This document shows, one piece after another, positions 29,025-36,175 of a stretch of DNA of 64,000 bases. Numbering within the stretch: the stretch's first letter is position 1; each line of letters starts with the position of its first letter. Position numbers and translations under genes: made by a program. This DNA comes from Allokutzneria sp. A3M-2-11 16 (lineage in GTDB: Bacteria; Actinomycetota; Actinomycetes; Mycobacteriales; Pseudonocardiaceae): assembly GCF_024213555.1 (NCBI RefSeq), contig NZ_JANAVO010000009.1:124001-188000 (forward strand). Direction: 5' to 3'. Under the pieces are notes generated by a model that saw nothing but the letters and a program-made list of their open reading frames with translations, did no database searches and had not been told where the DNA came from.

Positions 29025-30321
29025 CCTGACCGCAGTCGGCGAGCTGGTCGACCGCGGGGTCGAGCTGTGGACCGAGGACGGCGAGCTGTGCTTCCTCGCG
29101 CCGCCCGGGGTCTTCACCGACTCCGCGCGCACGGTCCTGCGCGCCGCGCGAGCTGAGCTGATTTCCTTGCTGGAAGGCGGAAAACGGCTCGCTCCGGCGT
29201 TGTTGATCGAGCGCGGCCGCGTCGACGAGCGCTTCGCCGAGGCTCCCGCCGGGGTCCGGACGTTGTCGTTCGCGTTGCACGGTCCCCCTGATCGCGCCGC
29301 GCTCGAAGCCGCCCTGACCGAACTGGTCGCGCGGCACGAGGTGCTCCGCACGGCCTACGTCCGGCTGCACGGCTTCGCCCGTCTGATCCATCCGCCGTGC
29401 CCGGTCCCGCTCGTACCGGGCTCGCAGCCGCCGCGCCCGCACGCGAGCCGCCCGCCGCTGCTCACCGCCGCGCTCTCGGATGACCACGTGCTCACGCTGA
29501 CCGTGCACGGCACCGCGGTCGACGGCATGTCGTTGGCACTGCTGATGGAGGAGCTGGGCCCGCTCTACAAGGGCGCGTCACTCCCCCAGCCACCGTCCGC
29601 GCAACACCAGGTCCGCCGCGAGCGCGCCTACCTCGCCAGCCCGGAAGCCCAAGCGGCTCAACGCTATTGGCGTCAACGGCTGGCTGACTCCGTTGGGCTG
29701 CCCTTGCTATCCACTCCCGGCAAGCCGGAAAGCGTTCCCGTCACCGTGCCGCCCGAGTTGGCGCGCACCGTCCGCGCTCGGGCCGCCGCCGCCGGGACGA
29801 CCCCGTTCACCGTGCTGCTCGCGGCCTTCGGACAGGTGTTGGCGGAGGCCACCGGCGCCACGGACATGACGGTTGCCGTGCCCGTCGCTCATCGCTGGCA
29901 TGCCGAAGACGAGCTGACCGTGAGCGGCGCACGAGACCTGCTGTTGCTGCGCTTGCAGCTCGATTCCGGTGATCCCGTGGGTGTCGTGCACCGGGAGCGG
30001 GTCAACGCGATGGATCACGGCCGCCTGCCGTTCGAGGCGCTGCCCGCCGATGTCGCACCGCCGCGCGCTCCTGGGCGGCATCCCGTGTTCGGCGTCCAGT
30101 TCGCTCTCCAGGGCTTCGGTTCGCGGCTCGCGCCCGACCTGCTGGGAGCGCGGTTGCTGGATCTGCCCTCGGCGCCGCTGGGCGAGGGCATGGACTGCGG
30201 CCTGATGCTGTGGGACTCCGCCGGTGGCGGCTACGTCGGCGAGCTGACCTGCGACGGAGCCGTTATCACCGGCCTCGGCGGCGTGCGCGGGAGGTACCTG
30301 GAACTGGTCGCTGGCGCCTGA
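29017..30321 (+). CDS. Condensation-like protein with TubC-type docking domain and altered catalytic His
   Basis: This 434-residue protein starts at GTG 29017, inside the end of the PKS gene. Residues about 3-52 match the TubC N-terminal docking domain, which accepts the C-terminus of an upstream megasynthase, here most likely the PKS. A condensation/acyltransferase fold follows. The HHxxxDG motif reads HGTAVDG (His164-Gly165), so the second, catalytic His is Gly. Either it is inactive in peptide bond formation or it does another job, such as product release or a structural role. No adenylation, carrier or thioesterase domain follows, so it is the last protein in the assembly direction seen. 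Confidence 0.85.
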   Translation: MSDLTAVGELVDRGVELWTEDGELCFLAPPGVFTDSARTVLRAARAELISLLEGGKRLAPALLIERGRVDERFAEAPAGVRTLSFALHGPPDRAALEAALTELVARHEVLRTAYVRLHGFARLIHPPCPVPLVPGSQPPRPHASRPPLLTAALSDDHVLTLTVHGTAVDGMSLALLMEELGPLYKGASLPQPPSAQHQVRRERAYLASPEAQAAQRYWRQRLADSVGLPLLSTPGKPESVPVTVPPELARTVRARAAAAGTTPFTVLLAAFGQVLAEATGATDMTVAVPVAHRWHAEDELTVSGARDLLLLRLQLDSGDPVGVVHRERVNAMDHGRLPFEALPADVAPPRAPGRHPVFGVQFALQGFGSRLAPDLLGARLLDLPSAPLGEGMDCGLMLWDSAGGGYVGELTCDGAVITGLGGVRGRYLELVAGA

Positions 30322-30328
30322 GCCCCTC

Positions 30329-30358
30329 TTGTTCTAATGTACGAGAACTCTCGAACAA
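30329..30358. promoter_or_regulatory. Inverted repeats ahead of the Old Yellow Enzyme gene
   Basis: TTGTTC (30329-30334) and GAACAA (30353-30358) form an inverted repeat with an 18-base centre that itself holds CGAGAACTCTCG (5-bp arms, AC centre). The element ends 11 bases before the start codon and is a plausible operator for a repressor of this enzyme. Confidence 0.4.
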
Positions 30359-30369
30359 AGGGGATTCTC

Positions 30370-31470
30370 GTGCCGACGCTGTTCGACCCGTTCTCGCTCA
30401 AGGGCGTCACGCTGCGGAACCGGATCACCGTCTCGCCGATGTGCCAGTACTCGGCGGTGGACGGGGTGGCCGACGAGTGGCACCGCGCCCACCTGGCCGG
30501 GCTGGCCAGGGGCGGGGCCGGGCTGGTCACCGTGGAGGCGACCGCCGTCTCGCCCGAGGGCCGGATCTCCCCCGGGGACCTCGGGCTGTGGAACGACGCG
30601 CAGGCCGAGGCCCTGGCGCCGATGGTCGGCCTGATCAGGTCCGCCGGTGCCGTCGCCGGTATCCAGCTCGCCCACGCCGGGCGCAAGGCCAGCGCCAACC
30701 GCCCGTGGGAGGGCGATGACCACATCCCCGATAACGACCCGCGTGGTTGGCCGACGCTGTCGCCGTCCGCGATCGCGTTCGGCGGCGGCCTCGGCAAGGT
30801 GCCGCGGGAGATGACCGTCGAGGACATCGCCAGGGTCCGCGCCGACTTCGTCTCCGCCGCCGAACGGGCCCGTGAGCTCGGCTTCGAGTGGTTGAACCTG
30901 CACTTCGCCCACGGCTACCTCGGGCAGAGTTTCCTGTCCCGGCACGCCAACCACCGCACCGACGAGTACGGCGGCAGCCTGGAGAACCGGAGCCGGTTCC
31001 TGGTCGAGACGCTGCGCGCGGTGCGTGCGGTGTGGCCAGAGGACCGGCCGCTCACCGCCCGCCTGGGGGTGATCGAGTTCGACGGCCACGACGAGGAGAC
31101 GCTCGTCGACGCCATCGAGACCATCCGCCTGATGAAGGCGGACGGCCTCGACCTCGTCGACGTCAGCATGGGATTCTCCACTGTGGACGCTGAGATCCCG
31201 TGGGGCCCGGCTCTGCTCGCGCCGTACGCGGAGCGCGTGCGGAAGGAGGCCGAGCTGCCCACCTCGACCAGCTGGAAGATCCGGACTCCCCGCCAGGCCA
31301 ACGATCTCGTCGCCAACGAGCAGGTCGACCTCGTCGCGATCGGCACCGCGCTGCTCGCCGATCCGCACTGGCCGTTCCGCGCCGCGCGCGAGCTGGGTGT
31401 CGAGGCTCCGGCCGCGACGACCCTGCCCGCGCAGTACGCGCACTGGCTGGCGCGCTACGACGCTTCCTGA
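30370..31470 (+). CDS. NADPH:flavin oxidoreductase, Old Yellow Enzyme family (YqjM/NamA class)
   Basis: This 366-residue FMN enzyme reduces activated C=C bonds in enones, quinones or nitro compounds. Class markers are ITVSPMCQYSA with the active-site Cys near the N-terminus, IQLAHAGRKA, NLHFAHGYLGQSFLS, DEYGGSLENR and the C-terminal FMN phosphate-binding IGTALLADP. GTG 30370 (VPTLFDPFSLKG) was chosen over an upstream ATG because AAAGGGG precedes it and the family normally starts there. It follows the condensation gene by 48 bp with its own inverted repeats, so it may be separately regulated. It could serve detoxification or tailor the polyketide; both are inference. Confidence 0.93.
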   Translation: MPTLFDPFSLKGVTLRNRITVSPMCQYSAVDGVADEWHRAHLAGLARGGAGLVTVEATAVSPEGRISPGDLGLWNDAQAEALAPMVGLIRSAGAVAGIQLAHAGRKASANRPWEGDDHIPDNDPRGWPTLSPSAIAFGGGLGKVPREMTVEDIARVRADFVSAAERARELGFEWLNLHFAHGYLGQSFLSRHANHRTDEYGGSLENRSRFLVETLRAVRAVWPEDRPLTARLGVIEFDGHDEETLVDAIETIRLMKADGLDLVDVSMGFSTVDAEIPWGPALLAPYAERVRKEAELPTSTSWKIRTPRQANDLVANEQVDLVAIGTALLADPHWPFRAARELGVEAPAATTLPAQYAHWLARYDAS

Positions 31471-31480
31471 TTTCTTCCGG

Positions 31481-31783
31481 TCAGCCGATGGCGCCGAGGA
31501 CCGCGTCGAGCAACCCCGGGAAGCGCTCGTCGAGGTCCTCGCGCCGCAGGGAGTTGATGAGGTGCACGCCTTCGCCCCTGCTGTGCACCAGCCCCGCTTC
31601 GCGCAACACCCGGAAGTGGTGCGACATGCTCGACTTCGGCCGGTCGTAGGTGACCTCGGCGCAGGTGGCCGCGCCGAGCCTGGCCAGGTCCCTGACGATC
31701 TCCAGCCGGACCGGGTCGCTCAGCGCGTGGAACACCCGCTCCGGAGTGATCTCCGAGGGTGCGGGGCAGCTGTGCGACCTCAT
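31481..31783 (-). CDS. ArsR-family transcriptional regulator
   Basis: This 100-residue single-domain winged-helix repressor has ALSDPVRLEIVRDLARLGAATCAEV leading into SMSHHFRVLREAGLVHSRGEG, the recognition helix and wing of the ArsR/SmtB family. It has one Cys in the N-terminal tail and one near helix 3, without a clear metal site. It lies 19 bp downstream of the AhpD gene in the same direction and probably forms an operon with it. It converges on the Old Yellow Enzyme gene, whose stop is 10 bp away. Confidence 0.9.
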   Translation of the reverse strand: MRSHSCPAPSEITPERVFHALSDPVRLEIVRDLARLGAATCAEVTYDRPKSSMSHHFRVLREAGLVHSRGEGVHLINSLRREDLDERFPGLLDAVLGAIG

Positions 31784-31802
31784 GCGGTCAACCCTACCCG
31801 GG

Positions 31803-32276
31803 CTAGCCGAACTGGCCGACCTCGTAACCACCTGCGGGCTGCTGCACGAGGACGTTGACCCGGTTGAAGGCGTTGATGAGGGCGATCAGCGACACCAGCG
31901 CGGCGAGCTGGTCCTCGTCGTAGTGCTTGGCGGCGTTGGCCCAAGCCTCGTCCGTGACACCACCGGCCGCGTCCGCGATCCGGGTGCCCTGTTCGGTCAG
32001 TTCCAGCGCCGCGCGCTCCGCCTCGGTGAACACCGTGGCCTCACGCCAGGCCGCGATCAGGTTGAGGCGCACCGAGGTCTCCCCCGCGTGCGTCGCTTCC
32101 TTGGTGTGCATGTCGGTGCAGAAGCCGCACCCGTTGATCTGGCTGGCGCGGATCTTCACCAGCTCCTGCGTCGCGGCGGGCAACGCCGAGTCCGAGACCG
32201 CCTTGCCCGAGGCGACGATGTGCTTCAGGAACTTCCCCGCGACCGCGTTGCCGAAGAGGTTCAGCCGAGCGTCCAT
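31803..32276 (-). CDS. Carboxymuconolactone decarboxylase/AhpD family protein
   Basis: This 157-residue protein has GCGFCTDMH, the CxxCxxxH redox motif of AhpD-like alkylhydroperoxidases. LVKIRASQINGCGFC and a long C-terminal helix fit the family. Such proteins reduce peroxides using the Cys pair or act as decarboxylases. Start ATG 32276 follows AGGGAG; an open frame further upstream is not conserved-looking. With the ArsR gene it forms a probable stress-response pair. Confidence 0.9.
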   Translation of the reverse strand: MDARLNLFGNAVAGKFLKHIVASGKAVSDSALPAATQELVKIRASQINGCGFCTDMHTKEATHAGETSVRLNLIAAWREATVFTEAERAALELTEQGTRIADAAGGVTDEAWANAAKHYDEDQLAALVSLIALINAFNRVNVLVQQPAGGYEVGQFG

Positions 32277-32386
32277 TGGTGCACTCCCTAGCGTTGTTCT
32301 TGGTGGGTACACAGGTATGACGAGACGGCTCACCACGATGTGACAGCCCCGGAAGTGACCTGGGTCTCTCCTCGCTTCCCGCGCGT

Positions 32387-33505
32387 CTAGAACGGTGCCG
32401 GTTCCGCGATCGGCTCTGCTTCTGTCTCGGCGGTCTTCCCGTTCGGTGTCGTCCACACATGCCGACCATCGGGCAGGTTCTCGCAGCTCCAGTTGGATTC
32501 GTGCTTCATCCGGTGGTGCCTGCGGCACTTCGGCCGGAGGTTGTCGATGGTGGTGTTGGTGCCGTCGAAGGGGCAGCAGTGGTCCAGGTCGCAGCGGTGT
32601 GCGGGTCGGTTGCAGCCGATGGCGGTGCAGGTGGGGTAGCGGGCGTGGATCAGCTCCCGCTGCTTCGCTGACGGTCGGTAGGTGGTGACGTCCTCGGCGA
32701 TGCCGGTGACCGGGTCGGTGAGGATGCGCTTCCAGATCCCGTTCGCTGCCACATCCCTGGCGATCTTCGCAGGCAACGGTCCGTATCCGTGGAGCATGGC
32801 GGGCTCGTTGTCGAGACCGAGGAACGAACCGATTGGCATGGTGAGGTAGACGGTGACCTGGCCTTGGGGTGCGCCGGTTTCCTTGCCCATCAACAGATCC
32901 ATGGTGACATCGGCCCGTTTCTGATCCAACGTCCGGTGATCCTTGGGTAGGGCTCTGGCGATGCGGTCGATCCGGTCATAGATCAGGGACGCCTGCAAGG
33001 CCGGGAAGAACATCCGGAGTAGGCACATGCCGTCGTCTTGAGGGATCTTCTCCACCAACCTCTGCTTCCGCTTCTCCTTGTGGCGGCGTTCGGCGGCCTT
33101 GGGGTCGAGCTTGGTGATGAACCGCACCGCATGCCTGCGAGTCGCGGTGTAGTTGTGGGTTTCAGCGAAGGCGAGGAAGTCCTGCTCGGCGATCGCTGCG
33201 TGCACAGCCGAGAGAGTGCTGAGGAGGTCGACGATCATCAACGCTTTCCCCTCGTCGACGCGGCCTTCGGCCAGCGCCCGCAACACCACCGGGCGACCGG
33301 TCAAATCCTCTGCGCGTTGCAATAGCCGGGCGGCTTTGGTCTTGGAGATGGCGAGTAGTCGCATGAGGATTTCTTCGGCGAACTCACGATCACACAACTC
33401 AAGCCGAGACACGTAGTCGATCAACGCGACCGCGAAGTCCGCCGCAGCTTTCCCCATCGCGGTGAACATGACCCTCAAATAGTGGTCGGGATCTACAGGG
33501 AACAT
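32387..33505 (-). CDS. DUF222/HNH endonuclease family protein (13E12-repeat type)
   Basis: This 372-residue protein has a helical DUF222 region and a C-terminal HNH nuclease motif with CDLDHCCPFDGTNTTIDNLRPKCRRHHRMKH-type residues (about 300-332). DLDH, the central Asn and HH are all present, with Cys residues of a probable zinc site. These genes occur in many copies in actinobacteria and behave like selfish elements; their function is unproven. Its base composition is somewhat less GC-rich than neighbours, in line with transfer. Start ATG 33505 is preceded by TGGGGAT. Confidence 0.9.
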   Translation of the reverse strand: MFPVDPDHYLRVMFTAMGKAAADFAVALIDYVSRLELCDREFAEEILMRLLAISKTKAARLLQRAEDLTGRPVVLRALAEGRVDEGKALMIVDLLSTLSAVHAAIAEQDFLAFAETHNYTATRRHAVRFITKLDPKAAERRHKEKRKQRLVEKIPQDDGMCLLRMFFPALQASLIYDRIDRIARALPKDHRTLDQKRADVTMDLLMGKETGAPQGQVTVYLTMPIGSFLGLDNEPAMLHGYGPLPAKIARDVAANGIWKRILTDPVTGIAEDVTTYRPSAKQRELIHARYPTCTAIGCNRPAHRCDLDHCCPFDGTNTTIDNLRPKCRRHHRMKHESNWSCENLPDGRHVWTTPNGKTAETEAEPIAEPAPF

Positions 33506-33754
33506 ATCCCCATTCTATCGCAGAAAAATAGACGATCATGGCCCTACAGGGTGAATTGCCAGGCGCCCGAAAGCCCGAAAACGTAACCCCAGCGAAAAGG
33601 TGAGGGTGGGCTGGAAATGGGTCGGCTTTACCTGGGGTGCGCGTGCCATACGCTTGTCGCGAGGGCCGGGGTTTCATCCCGTGCCCCCGGGAGGCCCAAG
33701 GGCACGCGCAAGGGGCCCCAGGTCAAGCCGACCCCACCGCTGGTACCGACGCGG

Positions 33755-33806
33755 GCTGGAAGTCCAGCGACCCACGCTGGAAGCCCAGCCCCGCCGGAAA
33801 TCCAGC
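33755..33806. repeat. Three tandem 14-bp imperfect palindromes
   Basis: GCTGGAAGTCCAGC (33755-33768), GCTGGAAGCCCAGC (33776-33789) and GCCGGAAATCCAGC (33793-33806) are evenly spaced. They lie in the 319-bp gap between the HNH gene and the end of the acyl-CoA dehydrogenase gene. The gap holds no gene I can support; a GTGCCC...GGGCAC hairpin lies at about 33681-33705. Confidence 0.7.
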
Positions 33807-33824
33807 AGGAAGCCACAAACAACC

Positions 33825-34913
33825 TCACCCCCTCCTCCCCTCAGGCACAACAAACCGCTTGTAAATCAACTCCAACATCACATCCTCCCCACCCTCCACA
33901 ATAGCCACATACCGCATATCCCTCATCAACCCCCCAATAGCACTCGCATCCGTATACCCCATCCCCCCAAAACACTCCGACCCCACAGACGCGATCCCCC
34001 ACCCAGTCTGCCCACAAAAAACCTTCGCCAGCAAAGCCGACTTCAAAGCTCCTCGCCGCACGAACTCCCCAGCCGGATCGTCCCCAGCCATGACCGCGTC
34101 ATACTCCCGTGCGGCCTCCAAACAAACGCCACGCATCGCCAAGATACCGACTTCCATCTGAGCGAGCTTCGCCGCGAACACGGGATTCCGCGCCAGCACC
34201 GATCCCTTCAGCTGCTTGGTCTTCGCGTACGACATGCAGAGGTCCCGGATGCGACGCGCCATGCCGAGCGCGGTCGCGGCGATCAGCACCCGGCTGGCGT
34301 TGAGCCCGACCTCCAGCAACCGCAACCCGTGTCCTGCAAGCACCGAGGGTACGACACAGTCCACAAAGGACACTTGGTAGACCGGCGAGGTGTTCAGCCC
34401 CAACGTGTTCCACCGCCGCCCGATGACGACACCCGGTGTCGAGCGGGGCAACGCCGCCGCCACGTAGGGCACGTCCCCCTCGGCTTTGGCGAACACCACG
34501 AGGAAGTCGGCCTCCGCGGCGTTGGTGGAGAACATCTTGTCTCCGTTGAGGACGAGGTCGTCGCCGCGCTTGACCGCGGTGGTGCCCATGCGCTCCAGCT
34601 CGCTGCCCGCGGCGAGCTCACTGCCGAGGGTCGCGCAGTACCCGCCGTTGCGCGCCAACTCGCCCAGGCTGGCCGAGCGGAACCGCGCGTCGCCGTAGAG
34701 CGAGATCAGGCTGGTGCCGATGGTCGACACCAGCGAGGTGAACGCGAGTCCCGCGTCGCGGTAGGCCAGCGTCGCGGCGATCTCGACACTGTCCTCAAGG
34801 GACACTCCGTGACCGCCGACGTCCTTGGGCAGCCACCAGTTCGCCAGGCCGCTGGATCGGAAGTCGGCGTCGGTGCGGACGAACTCGCGCACCTCGGCGA
34901 GCACATCGGTCAC
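33825..34913 (-). CDS. Acyl-CoA (or acyl-ACP) dehydrogenase
   Basis: This 362-residue flavoprotein has the acyl-CoA dehydrogenase layout: a helical N-domain, the middle beta-domain (LVLNGDKMFSTNAAEADFLVVFAK), and a C-terminal helical domain with GGMGYTDASAIGGLMRDMRY and VEGGEDVMLELI. The usual catalytic Glu region is replaced by this last segment, so exact activity is uncertain. It introduces an alpha,beta double bond in a thioester. GTG 34913 overlaps the ACP stop (GTGA), so it is coupled to the ACP, and an ACP-bound substrate is likely. The last 80 or so codons use G/T-ending codons, unlike the C-ending codons upstream. Confidence 0.88.
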   Translation of the reverse strand: MTDVLAEVREFVRTDADFRSSGLANWWLPKDVGGHGVSLEDSVEIAATLAYRDAGLAFTSLVSTIGTSLISLYGDARFRSASLGELARNGGYCATLGSELAAGSELERMGTTAVKRGDDLVLNGDKMFSTNAAEADFLVVFAKAEGDVPYVAAALPRSTPGVVIGRRWNTLGLNTSPVYQVSFVDCVVPSVLAGHGLRLLEVGLNASRVLIAATALGMARRIRDLCMSYAKTKQLKGSVLARNPVFAAKLAQMEVGILAMRGVCLEAAREYDAVMAGDDPAGEFVRRGALKSALLAKVFCGQTGWGIASVGSECFGGMGYTDASAIGGLMRDMRYVAIVEGGEDVMLELIYKRFVVPEGRRG

Positions 34914-35167
34914 TGCTGGGCCTCGGCTTTGGAGACGGCGGCTTTGGAGACGGCGTCCAGGAGGTCACCGACGGTCTCGGCGAAGGTGAGGTCGTCGTCA
35001 TCGGGGACGATGCCGAACTCCTTGCGCAGCTTCATCGTGAGCTCGACGATGACCAGCGAGTCGAACCCGAGCTCCTCCAGGGCGGTCGCGGGTGTGAGGT
35101 CCTCGGCGGGAACCTCGCACTGGTCGCTGATCATGTTCAGGAACACGGTCTTGATGGTGGCGTCCAC
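34910..35167 (-). CDS. Free-standing acyl carrier protein
   Basis: This 85-residue ACP has the phosphopantetheine site in LGFDSLVIVEL (Ser about residue 37) between helices typical of ACPs. Start GTG 35167 has AAGGAG upstream. It lies between the KAS III gene and the dehydrogenase gene and overlaps the latter by 4 bp. It is the probable carrier for the acyl group extended by KAS III and oxidised by the dehydrogenase, then presented to the NRPS condensation domain. Confidence 0.93.
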   Translation of the reverse strand: MDATIKTVFLNMISDQCEVPAEDLTPATALEELGFDSLVIVELTMKLRKEFGIVPDDDDLTFAETVGDLLDAVSKAAVSKAEAQQ

Positions 35168-35199
35168 GGTGTTTTCTCCTTCTCAGACGGGATGCTGGC

Positions 35200-36171
35200 T
35201 CAGGCGGTGATGCTGATGCCGGGCCAGGTGAGCGCGATGGCGCCCCAGGTGAGGCCCGCGCCGAACCCGGTGAGCACGACGCGGTCACCGGGGCGCAGCC
35301 GTTCCTCGCGCACCCCGTGGGCGAGGGCGAGCGGGATGGACGCGGCCACGGTGTTGCCGACGTCGCCGATGTTGGTGATCGTCCTGGCCGGGTCGAGCCC
35401 GAGCTGGTCGGCCACGGCGGCGAGGATGCGGGCGTTGGCCTGGTGCGGCACCAGGTGGTTGACGGACTCGACGGACCAGCCGAGGCCGGACAGGACGCGC
35501 TCAACGGACTCCGTCATCCGGATCACGGCGTTGGTGAAGACCTGCTTGCCCCGCATCTGGAAGTGGCCGCGCGGCGGAACGACCAGCAGGTCCACCTGGC
35601 TGCCGTCGCTGCCGAGGTCGAAGCCCAGCAGCGCGCCGTCCTCGCCCTCGCGCCCGGCGCGCAGCACCACCGCGCCCGCGCCGTCGCCGATGAGCGCCCT
35701 GGTGGTGCGGTCGGTGGGGTCGAGGGTGGTGGAGAACGTGTCGGCGCCGATCAGCAGCACGGTCTCGAACAGCCCGGAGGAGATCAGCGCGGCACCGGTC
35801 GTCAGGAGGTAGAGAAATCCGCTGCACGCCGCGGAAACGTCGTAGGCGGGGCAACCGCGCAGCCCTAGTCGGTCGGCCACCTGAGGCGCGGTCGCCGGGC
35901 ACGACTGGTCGGGCGTGGTCGTCGCGAGCAGCACGGCGTCCACAGTGGACAAACCGGCGGACGCGAGTGCGCGCCTGCCCGCCTCGACCGCGAGATCACC
36001 GGTGCCGACACCGGGATCGGCGATGTGCCGCTGCCGGATTCCGGTGCGCGTCCTGATCCATTCGTCGGAGGTGTCCAGGGCCTCGGCGAGCATGTCGTTG
36101 GTCACCACGCCCGGTGGCAGGTGGACACCGAGCCCGGCCAGTACGGCGCCGCGCCCCATGGTCTTTCTCAC
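35200..36171 (-). CDS. Beta-ketoacyl-ACP synthase III (KAS III) family enzyme
   Basis: This 323-residue condensing enzyme has the full KAS III triad: Cys116 in SAACSGF, His243 in VPHQAN and Asn273 in NIGDVGNT. It joins an acyl-CoA to a malonyl-ACP or, in some biosynthetic relatives, transfers an acyl group. GTG 36171 was chosen because AAAGGAC lies before it and only four bases follow the NRPS stop; ATG 36159 is the alternative. It is second in the NRPS-KAS III-ACP-dehydrogenase unit. A specialised role is likely, since housekeeping fabH is normally with other fatty acid genes. Confidence 0.93.
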   Translation of the reverse strand: MRKTMGRGAVLAGLGVHLPPGVVTNDMLAEALDTSDEWIRTRTGIRQRHIADPGVGTGDLAVEAGRRALASAGLSTVDAVLLATTTPDQSCPATAPQVADRLGLRGCPAYDVSAACSGFLYLLTTGAALISSGLFETVLLIGADTFSTTLDPTDRTTRALIGDGAGAVVLRAGREGEDGALLGFDLGSDGSQVDLLVVPPRGHFQMRGKQVFTNAVIRMTESVERVLSGLGWSVESVNHLVPHQANARILAAVADQLGLDPARTITNIGDVGNTVAASIPLALAHGVREERLRPGDRVVLTGFGAGLTWGAIALTWPGISITA

Positions 36172-36175
36172 GTGG

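Noticed and set aside
33681-33705. GTGCCC...GGGCAC hairpin as a transcription terminator
   Set aside because: The stem is short, there is no T run, and in DNA this GC-rich such pairs are expected by chance.
33755-33806. CRISPR-like array
   Set aside because: Only three short, imperfect palindromes with spacers of 3-8 bases; no cas genes.
33600-35210. Plus-strand open frame of over 500 codons over the dehydrogenase and ACP genes
   Set aside because: Starts in intergenic repeats, has no domain, and lies antisense to genes with recognised motifs.
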